Assembly (NCBI RefSeq): GCF_027923555.1
Contig: NZ_AP025523.1
Coordinates: 1,864,484 to 1,928,483 of the forward strand
DNA: 64,000 nucleotides
Source of the DNA: Vulcanimicrobium alpinum
GTDB lineage: Bacteria; Vulcanimicrobiota; Vulcanimicrobiia; Vulcanimicrobiales; Vulcanimicrobiaceae
Direction of reading: 5' to 3'
The notes under the pieces were generated by a model, which was given only the letters and a program-made list of their open reading frames with translations, made no database searches and was not told where the DNA came from. How positions within the stretch are numbered: the stretch's first letter is position 1; every line of letters starts with the position of its first letter. Below, one piece after another: positions 1-7,795 of this stretch. The position numbers and the translations under genes are program-made.

Positions 1-2
1 AG

Positions 3-323
3 TCGATCGCGAACGCCGGCGAGATCGTGCTCAGCTACGAGTCCTACGCGCTCGTGCGCGAACTCGTCATCGCGCACGCATTGGCGCCGATCACCGTCAA
101 AGGGATCAGCCGCGAGATCGTTCCCTACGCGATCGACGGTCTCGCCGGCAGCGCCGGCGCGCGCGGCGGCATCTACAGCGCACATGCAACCGGAGTAGAC
201 TTGTACCTCGACGTCACCGCCCTCGATCCCGCCACCGCGGAACGGACCCGCACCCTCCTCGCGGACGCGCTCGCCGCGCTCGAACGCCGTAACGGCGCGC
301 CGGGCAAGGAGGGCGGCCGTTGA
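3..323 (+). CDS. Class III adenylate/guanylate cyclase, C-terminal fragment
   Basis: The window opens inside this gene; the frame is open from base 3. The visible 106 residues begin with an 'ANAGEIVLSYESYALVRE' stretch and a later 'KGISREIVPYAIDG', which match the end of class III nucleotidyl cyclase domains (the helix and strand after the catalytic core, and the 'VKG..R.V..Y' end). A cyclase of this class makes cAMP or cGMP from ATP or GTP. The catalytic residues lie upstream of the window, so activity cannot be judged. About 55 poorly conserved residues follow. The stop overlaps the start of the next gene (TTGA), implying co-translation. Confidence 0.75.
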   Translation, partial: SIANAGEIVLSYESYALVRELVIAHALAPITVKGISREIVPYAIDGLAGSAGARGGIYSAHATGVDLYLDVTALDPATAERTRTLLADALAALERRNGAPGKEGGR

Positions 324-1090
324 GCGCGCCCGCCGGGGTCATCGACCTCCACGGCCGCGTCGCGTTCGTCACCGGCGGCAATCGCGGGATCGGCGCGGCC
401 GTGGTGCGCGCGCTCCACCGCGCGGGCGCGGAGGTCTTCTTCACCTATCGCAGCCGCGCCGAGGAGGCGCGCGCATTGTGCGAGCAGCTCGGCGGCCGCG
501 TCGCGACGCACCGGCTCGACGTCGCCGATCCCGCCGCGCTCGCACCGGCGATCGACGCCTGCGTCGCGCACTTCGGCCGGCTCGACGCCCTCGTCAACAA
601 CGCCGCGATCTTCGAGGAGAACCGGTTCGACCGCGACGACTTCGACGCGTGGCGCGCCGGCTGGCGGCGTACCTTCGACGTCAACCTGTTCGCCGCAGCC
701 GACCTGGCGTTTCTCGCGATGCGGGCGATGCGTTCCGCCGGCGAAGGGACGATCGTCAATATCGCATCGCGCGCCGGCCATCGCGGCGAACTCACCTTTG
801 CCGACTACGGCGCGTCGAAAGCGGCGATGATCAACCTCACCAAGTCGATCGCGCGCTCGTGCGCGCGCGACGGGATCGTCGCGTTCTCCGTCGCGCCGGG
901 CTTCGTCGCCACCGAGATGGCCGCCGCCGATTTAGCACGAAACGGCGACGCGATCGTTGCGGAGATTCCGCTGGGCCGCGTCGCCGATCCCGACGAGGTG
1001 GCGCACGCCGTCGCGTTCGTCTGCACGCCGCTGGCCCGTCACTTGAACGGTGCGACGCTCGACGTCAACGGCGGCTCGTACGTTCGCTAG
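320..1090 (+). CDS. Short-chain dehydrogenase/reductase (SDR)
   Basis: A 256-residue classical SDR, an NAD(P)-dependent oxidoreductase. The cofactor motif TGGNRGIG lies near residue 18, NNAA near residue 92, and the catalytic Ser (IASRAGHRG) and Y-x-x-x-K (YGASK) near residues 150-168. The C-terminus ends in the usual 'GATLDVNGG'. The start is TTG at 320, overlapping the upstream stop by three bases. A later start is possible because the first 8 residues precede the conserved core. It resembles FabG-type 3-oxoacyl-ACP reductases, but a complete fabG is present at 19.4-20.1 kb, so this is probably a paralogue with another substrate. Confidence 0.88.
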   Translation: MSAPAGVIDLHGRVAFVTGGNRGIGAAVVRALHRAGAEVFFTYRSRAEEARALCEQLGGRVATHRLDVADPAALAPAIDACVAHFGRLDALVNNAAIFEENRFDRDDFDAWRAGWRRTFDVNLFAAADLAFLAMRAMRSAGEGTIVNIASRAGHRGELTFADYGASKAAMINLTKSIARSCARDGIVAFSVAPGFVATEMAAADLARNGDAIVAEIPLGRVADPDEVAHAVAFVCTPLARHLNGATLDVNGGSYVR

Positions 1091-1093
1091 CGG

Positions 1094-2008
1094 TCAATCG
1101 TCGAACGCGCAGACCAGCTGGCTCGTCGCCGACGCCCCATCGATCGCATAGACCATCAGCACGTTGCTGACCAGCGTCGCCGACGTCGCGCCGCTCGCGG
1201 TATACGAGTACGGGAAAAAGCTCGCCGTATCGGGGTTCGTCGACGGAATCGTCGCGCCGCCCGAAACGCACGCCGAGACGGGGATCGAGGCATAGACGCC
1301 GGCGGCACCGGCGGCCGGCGGGTTCGACGCGGTCGACGCGACGTACACGCCGATTCCCGGCGCCGTCTGCGAGCCGTTGAGCAGCACGTTGGTCGGCGTC
1401 CCGGTTCCGACGCCCTGCGTTGCGGCGACGAACGACGACTGTCCGCCGAAGAGCTGCCAGTTCGTCGTCCCGGCCGGATACGTTCCGAACGCGACCGCCG
1501 AGGGCGGCGGCGACGCGGTCGACCCGGCGGTGACGACGGCGTTGAGCGCCGGCGACGCATGGTGGAACGCAAGCTGGAATTGCGTGGCGGGGATCGAGTA
1601 GTAGGTCTCCGGGAATACCAGGCACTGCAGACCCAGCGACGACGTCCCCTGGGCCGCCTTCCCGGCGATCACGACCGTGTAGCGCGTCGATGCCGCGAGG
1701 TTGTTGAGCGGGCAGGTCAGCCTCGTCGTCGCCGGCGTCCCGTTCGGCGTCACCGTCACCGTGTACGACTGCGTGTTCACGTTCGTGATCGCGGAGAGTG
1801 ACGGGTACCCGAGCTTGGTGACGAATGCCGCGCTCGACGTGCCGTTGATGTACACGTCGACCGGGCCGAGATCCGGAGAGCCGTTGAGGAAGCGCAGCGC
1901 GCTCTGACTGGTCGTCGTGCCGAGGACGGTGCCCTGACCGTTGTTGCCGCAGCCGGCGAGCACGGCGGCGCCGAACGCGAGAACGAGTGCGAGACGTCGA
2001 AGGAGCAT
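1094..2008 (-). CDS. DUF4397-domain lipoprotein
   Basis: Exported lipoprotein of 304 residues. The ATG at 2008 is preferred over an upstream one (2068) because it directly precedes a lipoprotein signal peptide (LLRRLALVLAFGAAVLAGC, lipobox LAGC, Cys20) and has a GGAAAGGGA ribosome site 11 bases upstream. The mature part begins with 'RFLNGSPDLGPVDVYINGT', typical of DUF4397, an Ig-like all-beta domain found on bacterial surface proteins. The rest is Ser/Thr/Ala-rich with beta-strand character. Ligand unknown. It is convergent with the SDR, with only 3 bases between the stop codons. Confidence 0.8.
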   Translation of the reverse strand: MLLRRLALVLAFGAAVLAGCGNNGQGTVLGTTTSQSALRFLNGSPDLGPVDVYINGTSSAAFVTKLGYPSLSAITNVNTQSYTVTVTPNGTPATTRLTCPLNNLAASTRYTVVIAGKAAQGTSSLGLQCLVFPETYYSIPATQFQLAFHHASPALNAVVTAGSTASPPPSAVAFGTYPAGTTNWQLFGGQSSFVAATQGVGTGTPTNVLLNGSQTAPGIGVYVASTASNPPAAGAAGVYASIPVSACVSGGATIPSTNPDTASFFPYSYTASGATSATLVSNVLMVYAIDGASATSQLVCAFDD

Positions 2009-2335
2009 GACCAGTTGAGTCCCTTTCCGGGGCGAAGACGCGCGACGAAGGCGAAGGCACTCCGTCACATGAGCAGTGCCGGGAAGGCGCCCGCTCCTGA
2101 TACGTTGGCGGTTCCTATACCGGTTCCGTGATCGGAGTTCTTGCCTGGCGCTCGCCCGACGGGGCCGATGCGAGCGCTCACATCACGCCAGGCACGGGCC
2201 CCGCGACCCAGGCAGCCAAGCAGGCCCCGACCCGCCGATTTTCAGGGGCGACACGAACCTTGCGCCCCAGATTGCGGTGATCGCCCGACGGGCGCGGCGG
2301 ACCGAATAGTCCGCTGACGCACGCGCTGCGCGCGC
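2009..2335. other. Intergenic region without a recognised gene
   Basis: This stretch separates korB from the DUF4397 lipoprotein, both on the minus strand, and must contain the lipoprotein's ribosome site and probably its promoter. It has GC-rich inverted segments, but I see no tRNA, SRP RNA or known riboswitch. The short ORFs across it lack family features and convincing start signals. Confidence 0.5.
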
Positions 2336-3202
2336 TCAGCGGTAGTGTTCGAGCAGTGCCGCGTAGCGACCGCGGTCGCCGTGCAGGTCGTGCTTCGCGA
2401 TCGGCACCTGCGGAAGGTGCGTGCGCTCCTCGAGCGTCGGACGCTCCTCCTGATAGATGATCCCCAACGGAATCTTCCCCTCGCGGGTCAGCGCATCGAA
2501 TGCCGCCGTCCGCTCGCTCGGGCGATGGTCGTCGCGCAACGCCGCGTCTTCGATATGCTCCTTGAACCACGCGTACGTGTTGATCTTGTTGTAGGTGACG
2601 CACGGCGACATCACTTCGACGATCGAACAACCACGGTGCTCGATCGCGGCGCGAATGATCTGCACGAGCTGCTTGGGCTGGGCCGAGAAGCCGCGCGCGA
2701 CGAACGTTGCGCCCGCGGCGAGGCCCAGCGCGAGGCCGTTGATCGGGTTGTCGGGATTGCCCTCGGGCGAGACCGACGCGACGTACCCGGTCGCGCTGGT
2801 CGGCGACGCCTGACCTTTGGTGAGCCCGTACGTCTGATTGTCCATCACGATGTACGTGATGTCGGGATTGCGCCGGACGGCGTGCACGAAGTGCCCTGCA
2901 CCGATCGCGTACCCGTCGCCGTCGCCGCCGGCGGCGATCACCGTGAGGTCGCGATTCGCCAGCTTGACCGCCGTAGCGACGGGAAGCGCGCGGCCGTGCA
3001 CTCCGTGGAACGCGTAGCTGTGCAGATAGCCGGAGATCTTCCCCGAGCAGCCGATCCCGGAGACGAACGCGACCTCGTGCGGTTGTTTTCCGAGCTCGGC
3101 GAGCGCGGATTTGAGCGCCGAGAGGACGCCGTAGTCGCCGCAGCCCGGGCACCACCACGACGGCGTCGCGGTCGCAAAGTCTTTCGCGGTCAGCATCGCC
3201 AT
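2336..3202 (-). CDS. korB: 2-oxoacid:ferredoxin oxidoreductase, beta subunit
   Basis: A 288-residue TPP-binding subunit. It starts with 'WWCPGCGDYGVL', the conserved CPGCG cluster region of KorB/PorB, and carries the thiamine pyrophosphate motif 'GGDGDGYAIGAGH...RRN' followed by 'VMDNQTYGLTKGQ'. With KorA it oxidatively decarboxylates a 2-oxoacid (2-oxoglutarate is likeliest for this two-subunit form) to the acyl-CoA, reducing ferredoxin. It starts ATG at 3202, two bases after the korA stop, so the two are co-translated. No ferredoxin or delta subunit gene lies next to it; the electron acceptor must be encoded elsewhere. Confidence 0.93.
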   Translation of the reverse strand: MAMLTAKDFATATPSWWCPGCGDYGVLSALKSALAELGKQPHEVAFVSGIGCSGKISGYLHSYAFHGVHGRALPVATAVKLANRDLTVIAAGGDGDGYAIGAGHFVHAVRRNPDITYIVMDNQTYGLTKGQASPTSATGYVASVSPEGNPDNPINGLALGLAAGATFVARGFSAQPKQLVQIIRAAIEHRGCSIVEVMSPCVTYNKINTYAWFKEHIEDAALRDDHRPSERTAAFDALTREGKIPLGIIYQEERPTLEERTHLPQVPIAKHDLHGDRGRYAALLEHYR

Positions 3203-3204
3203 CG

Positions 3205-4971
3205 TCAGCGCACCTCCACCGATTCGCCGACCGCTGCGATCCCGCGGATCGGCGCGATGATTTCGATCGGATGGAACGGCCGCCCGTCGTATTTGCGCAG
3301 CCCGCGCAGCGCGTCGATCGGGCCGGTGACGGCGCGAATCAGCCGCTCGAGCTGTCCCGTGAAGTTGTTCTCGACGACGAAGACGTGGTGCGCCCCGTGC
3401 ACGAACACGCGGACGTCGTCTTCGGGGAACGGCCAAAGCGTGCGCAATTGCAGGAAGCGCACCGGGATCTTCTCGGCCGCGAGCCGGTCGACGGCTTCGC
3501 GGATCGGCCCCGTGTTCGCGCCGTAGCCGACGATCGCGATGTCGGCGTCGGCGACACCGTGCAGGATCGCGCGCGGCAGTTCGTCGCGCATCGCTTCGAG
3601 CTTGCCCATCCGCTTTTCCATCATGCGCGCTCGGTTGGCGGCGTTTTCGGTGATCACGCCGGCATCGTTGTGCTCGGAGCCGGCGGCGAGATGCATCCCG
3701 CCGTAAACGCCGGGGATCGCGCGCGGCGAGACGCCGTCGGCGGTGAACGCGAAGCGCTTGTACTCGCCGAACGTCAACTCGCCGTCGGCGATCAGTTCGC
3801 CTCGATCGATCTCGACCGCGTCGAGATCGAACGGCGCCAGCGTCGCCTTGCTCTGACACAGCGCCTGCTCGGTGAGCACGAACACCGGCAACTGCCAGCG
3901 GTCTGCGAGGTTGAACGCAGCGGTCGTCAGCGTGAACGACTCCTCGATGGTCCCCGGCGCGAGGATCACGCGCGGGATCTCGCCGTGGCCGGAGTAGATC
4001 AGATGATTGAGATTGCTCTGTTCGGTCTTCGTCGGCATCCCCGTCGACGGACCGGTGCGCGCGCACTCCACCACGACGACCGGAATCTCCAGCACGCCGG
4101 CGAGCCCGATCGCCTCGGTCATCAGCGCCTGTCCGGGACCGGAGGTCGCGGTCATCGCGCGCACACCGGTGAACGCCGCGCCGAGCGTCATCGTGATCGC
4201 CGCGAGTTCGTCTTCGGCCTGCACGACGACGCCGCCGAATTTCGGCAGTTGTTTCGACATCCACTCGAGGATGTCGGTGGCCGGGGTGATCGGATAGCCC
4301 GCCATGAACCGGCATCCGGCGACGAGCGCGCCGTACGCGATCGCGTCGTTGCCCATCATGATGAGGCGATCGCCGTCGGGTTTGGCACGCAGTGCGTAGC
4401 CGCTGGGCACGCCGGCGTAGTGTTCGCGCACGTACGCTTCGCCCGCCGCGATCGCCCGCAGGTTGAGGTCGACGACCTTCTCGCCTTTGCGCTGGTACAC
4501 GGCGGTGACGTCGGCGCGCACGATCCCCGCATCCATCCCGACGAGCGCGGCGAGGACGCCCAGCGAGATCGTGTTGCGCACGAGTTCGAGGCCGAGTTCT
4601 TCTTTCGCGATCTTCGCCAGCGGGATGTCGTACCACGTGACGTCGCTGCGGCGCAGCGCGCCGTCGACCGTCTCGGACGTATTGTCGAAGACGACGAAAC
4701 CGCCGGGCCGCATCTCGTCGATGTGCGCCTGCACCGCTTCGAGATCGAACGCGACGAGCGAGTCGACGGCATCGGCCATCCCGTAATTGCGCTGCTCGCT
4801 CGCGCGGATCACATAGTTCGTGTGTCCCCCGCGGATGCGCGACGGGAAATCTTTGTACGTATAGACCTCGAGCCCCATGCGCTTGAACACGCCCGCGATC
4901 AGATCGCCCGTCGTCAGCGAGCCGTCACCGGCCTGACCGCCGAACATCATTTCGAGGCTGTTGAGGATCAC
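3205..4971 (-). CDS. korA: 2-oxoacid:ferredoxin oxidoreductase, fused gamma-alpha subunit
   Basis: A 588-residue fusion. Residues about 1-190 form the gamma domain (starts 'MMFGGQAGDGSLTTGDL', with a 'PSRIRGGHTNYVIR' core); residues about 200-580 form the pyrimidine-binding alpha domain ('GCRFMAGYPITPATDILEWM', 'AEDELAAITMTLGAAFTG', 'TSGPGQALM'). The gamma-alpha order is normal for this family. I place the start at the GTG at 4971, which has GAGG 7 bases upstream and begins at the conserved domain; an in-frame start at 5148 would add 59 arginine-rich residues without homology. It lies 122 bases downstream of the CYTH-CHAD gene and may share its transcript. Confidence 0.92.
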   Translation of the reverse strand: MILNSLEMMFGGQAGDGSLTTGDLIAGVFKRMGLEVYTYKDFPSRIRGGHTNYVIRASEQRNYGMADAVDSLVAFDLEAVQAHIDEMRPGGFVVFDNTSETVDGALRRSDVTWYDIPLAKIAKEELGLELVRNTISLGVLAALVGMDAGIVRADVTAVYQRKGEKVVDLNLRAIAAGEAYVREHYAGVPSGYALRAKPDGDRLIMMGNDAIAYGALVAGCRFMAGYPITPATDILEWMSKQLPKFGGVVVQAEDELAAITMTLGAAFTGVRAMTATSGPGQALMTEAIGLAGVLEIPVVVVECARTGPSTGMPTKTEQSNLNHLIYSGHGEIPRVILAPGTIEESFTLTTAAFNLADRWQLPVFVLTEQALCQSKATLAPFDLDAVEIDRGELIADGELTFGEYKRFAFTADGVSPRAIPGVYGGMHLAAGSEHNDAGVITENAANRARMMEKRMGKLEAMRDELPRAILHGVADADIAIVGYGANTGPIREAVDRLAAEKIPVRFLQLRTLWPFPEDDVRVFVHGAHHVFVVENNFTGQLERLIRAVTGPIDALRGLRKYDGRPFHPIEIIAPIRGIAAVGESVEVR

Positions 4972-5093
4972 TGCGCGACCTCGCGATCCGGCGCCGCAAC
5001 GGCGCCTCATTGACAAGGAGCATTGGACGGCGCGCGCGATACGACCCTTCTCGCAACGATGCGACAAAAGTCGCATCGCATGAGTGCGTCGCG

Positions 5094-6590
5094 CTACGGG
5101 CGGGCGACCGCGGTCCAACGGCGGTAGAAGCGCCGCACCTTGCCCCACGCGCGCCGCCAGGCGCCGCGGGCGCGCGCGGCGGCTTGTCCCTCGAGCACGC
5201 TCGCGGCGCCGGCGGCGAACGACGCCTCGGCTCGCTGCGCCTCGGTGCGCACCAGCCGCTGCGCGATCGTCGCGTCGTGCTGTTCGCCCAGGACCGTCTG
5301 CAATCGCTCCGCGCGTTTCCCGAACCGGCGCGCACGTTTGCCGGCGACCGGCGCGAACGCTTCGGCGGCGTATCGGACGCGCTTCGCCTTGATGCGGATG
5401 CGATGCAGTTCGCGATCCTTCGGCGGCCGCGTCCGCTTTCGCACCGCGCGGCGCAGCTCGGACCAGGCGTCACGCATCAGCGGGCGCAGCACGTCGCGTG
5501 CCGCGTCGGCGGCGCACGGATTGAATTGCGGCCGCTTTGTCGCCTCGACGAGCGTGTCGAGGAGCGCGACGTACCGCGGCTCGCGCAGCATCGCGCGGAC
5601 GCGCGCGTGCGCCGTCTCTCGCGCTTGCCGGAACCCGGCGAGCAGGGCGTCTCCGCGGTAGCGATCGGCCGGAGGGAGCGCGCCGAGGTCGGCGCCGATC
5701 CGTGCGAGCATCACATCGGCGTCGCGCGCCGCGGCGAGCCCGTCGCCGAGCCACTTCAGCGCCTCGCGCAGCTCGCGAGCCCACGCCGCCTCGAACACCG
5801 GGACGAAGGTGCGCAGATCGGAACGCAGCCGCCGGACCGCGACCCGCGCCTGATGCACCGCTTCCTCATCGCCGGGCGCGAGGCGAAGCCGCGCGTCGAT
5901 GCGGATCAGCCGTTCGACCGACGCGGCGATCGCCGCGAGCGCGAGCTCGCCAGCCCGGACGCGGCGTCCGGGATGCCGCGAAACGATCTCCGGTTCGCGT
6001 GCCGGCGGTCCAAGCGCGCGGACGTTCTTCGGCGTCGGATCGGCGGCGCCGGCGCCTTCCGCCTGCAGATGCGCGGTGAGATCGTCGAGCAGATCGTCCC
6101 CGGCGGTCTGCGCCAGTTCGATCTCCAATTCTCGAAACCGGCGCACGACGGTCGGACCCTCGACGACCCGCACGTCGTCCTCGACGACGTCGGCAAGTTC
6201 TTCACCGTCGCACAGGACGCGCCGGCGCGTGCGGATCGTGCGCAGCTCCGCAACCGGGCGCACTACTGCGCCGCGCAGATACGCGGTCGCCACGTCGATC
6301 GCCGCGGCAGGAACGGTCCGGCCGTCGCCGGCGAAGACGTGCTCCTCGCGGCGCAGCGCATCGCTTGGGCCGGGGACGGGGAGCTTGAGCGTCCATCCCT
6401 CGCCGCGCCGGTAGCGCAGGCTGCAACCCCAGCGCGTCAGCCGCAAGTCGGCGGTGTCGTAGTAGACGGTATGCAGCCGTTCCCACTCGACCGGCGACGC
6501 CACGTACGGTTCCCAACGCGCGTCCAGCCGCGCCAGCGAGAAGCCGTCGGGAAGTTCGAGTTTCCGTTCGCGTTCGATCGAGTCGTGCAT
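5094..6590 (-). CDS. CYTH-CHAD domain protein (inorganic triphosphatase/polyphosphate-binding)
   Basis: A 498-residue two-domain protein. Residues 1-200 are a CYTH triphosphate tunnel domain, opening with the ExExK signature (IERERKLEL) and containing 'YYDTADLRLTRWGCSLRYR' and 'TLKLP'. Residues about 225-490 are a CHAD helical domain rich in conserved His/Arg/Lys ('VHQARVAVRRLRSDLRTF', 'LHRIRIKAKRVRYAAEAF'). CYTH enzymes hydrolyse inorganic triphosphate, and CHAD domains bind polyphosphate granules, so a role in polyphosphate metabolism is likely. Its ATG (6590) overlaps the NUDIX stop in an ATGA, so the two proteins are translationally coupled. Confidence 0.88.
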   Translation of the reverse strand: MHDSIERERKLELPDGFSLARLDARWEPYVASPVEWERLHTVYYDTADLRLTRWGCSLRYRRGEGWTLKLPVPGPSDALRREEHVFAGDGRTVPAAAIDVATAYLRGAVVRPVAELRTIRTRRRVLCDGEELADVVEDDVRVVEGPTVVRRFRELEIELAQTAGDDLLDDLTAHLQAEGAGAADPTPKNVRALGPPAREPEIVSRHPGRRVRAGELALAAIAASVERLIRIDARLRLAPGDEEAVHQARVAVRRLRSDLRTFVPVFEAAWARELREALKWLGDGLAAARDADVMLARIGADLGALPPADRYRGDALLAGFRQARETAHARVRAMLREPRYVALLDTLVEATKRPQFNPCAADAARDVLRPLMRDAWSELRRAVRKRTRPPKDRELHRIRIKAKRVRYAAEAFAPVAGKRARRFGKRAERLQTVLGEQHDATIAQRLVRTEAQRAEASFAAGAASVLEGQAAARARGAWRRAWGKVRRFYRRWTAVARP

Positions 6591-7171
6591 CACGCGTGCC
6601 GCCGCCGCACGTCGGTAAGCGCGGCCGCCACGGCGCCGCGCAGGTCGCACTTCCCATCATGCCAGTGCTCGACGAACGACCGCAAGATGCGGCCGGTGAG
6701 TCCCCACACGCGGCGTCCTTCGTAGTCGAGCAGATACGTCTCGATCAGCCGCTCGGCGAACTCGATCGTCCCGCGCCGCAACGCGCCCGAGACGATGAAC
6801 TCGAGCGGGATCGTGAACATCCCGGCGGTCTCGCTCCCGTCGATCGTGAACGGCCCGGGCGCGATCACCGCAACGAACGGCGTGACGTCGAAGGTGTTCA
6901 CCTGCTGGCTGACTTCGGGAAGCCGGCCCACGATCGTCACGCGCTCGGGCGCGACGCCGACTTCTTCGCGCAGTTCGCGCAGCGCGGTGCGCGCCGGATC
7001 GCCGCCGTCGGCGGGATCGACGCCCCCGCCGGGGAGGCCGATCTGTCCCGGATGATCGCGCAGATGGCTCGCTCGCTCGACGAAGAGCACGCCGTGCGGC
7101 GGCGCCGCGACGATCCCGATCGCCACCGCGGCTTTGCGACGGGGCCTCATCCCGTCAGGTACGCGCAGCAT
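6590..7171 (-). CDS. NUDIX hydrolase, CoA pyrophosphatase type
   Basis: A 193-residue NUDIX protein. 'VERASHLRDHPGQIGLPGG' matches the UPF0035 motif specific to CoA diphosphatases (NudL/YeaB, NUDT7), and the NUDIX box follows as 'GGGVDPADGG...TALRELREEVGV', with Asp at the first acidic position as is usual in this subfamily. Predicted to split CoA or acyl-CoA into 4'-phosphopantetheine and 3',5'-ADP. A second ATG at 7150 is an alternative start, and neither has a clear ribosome site. It is the first gene of the unit with the CYTH-CHAD gene. Confidence 0.85.
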   Translation of the reverse strand: MLRVPDGMRPRRKAAVAIGIVAAPPHGVLFVERASHLRDHPGQIGLPGGGVDPADGGDPARTALRELREEVGVAPERVTIVGRLPEVSQQVNTFDVTPFVAVIAPGPFTIDGSETAGMFTIPLEFIVSGALRRGTIEFAERLIETYLLDYEGRRVWGLTGRILRSFVEHWHDGKCDLRGAVAAALTDVRRRHA

Positions 7172-7215
7172 CGCCCGCGGCCCCGCCCGGTACCGCGAGC
7201 CGCCGCGGGAATACC

Positions 7216-7735
7216 GTGAGGGTGCGCCTGTTCACGATCGGCCACGGGACCGTCGATGCCGTCACGTTCGCCGAGCGCCTCCGGCACGCCGGAGTCGTAC
7301 GCGTGGTCGACGTCCGGCGATATCCCGGCTCGCGGCGGTGGCCTCAGTTCGACGCGGCGGCGATGGCGGCGTGGCTCCCGGCCGCCGGGATCGCGTACGT
7401 GCCGTGCGAGGCGCTGGGCGGCCGCCGCCGCCCGGCGCCCGATTCGCCGAACGCGACCTTGCGGGAGGCCGGGTTTCGCGGCTATGCCGACTCCACGCGC
7501 ACGCCCGCGTTTCGCGAGGCGTTCGACGCCCTGCTGTGCGCCGCGCGCGAACGGCCGACCGCCGTCGCCTGCTCGGAGACGCTATGGTGGCGATGTCACC
7601 GCCGGCTGATCGCCGACGCGGCGATCCTGATCGGCGGCGCAACGGGTCGAGCACGTGATCGGCGACAAGATCGCGCCGCATCGCCCGACGCCCGGCGTCC
7701 GCGTCGCCGAGGGCACGCTCGTCTACGACGGCTAG
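7216..7735 (+). pseudogene. DUF488 protein, single-base frameshift near the 3' end
   Basis: The first 143 residues are a normal DUF488 protein: 'FTIGHGT', 'DVRRYPGSRRWPQF' and 'ACSETLWWRCHRRLIADAA'. After 'ILIGGAT' the frame runs on into low-quality sequence, while the next frame encodes the expected end of the family (VEHVIGDKIAPHRPTPGVRV, then 'EGTLVYDG' and a TAG at 7733-7735). Removing one G from the run at 7644-7646 restores a full-length product of about 172 residues. The start is GTG 7216 or GTG 7222. Either the gene is newly broken or the base is a sequencing error. DUF488 proteins have no firmly assigned reaction. Confidence 0.8.
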
Positions 7736-7795
7736 CGCGGAGTTTCGCCGCGCTGCGCAAAAGGAGCGGCGGGAGGTGCCGACGGCTTCGCCCGC

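Noticed and set aside
2076-2309. A 77-codon plus frame between korB and the DUF4397 gene
   Set aside because: Arg-rich composition, no ribosome site, no recognisable domain.
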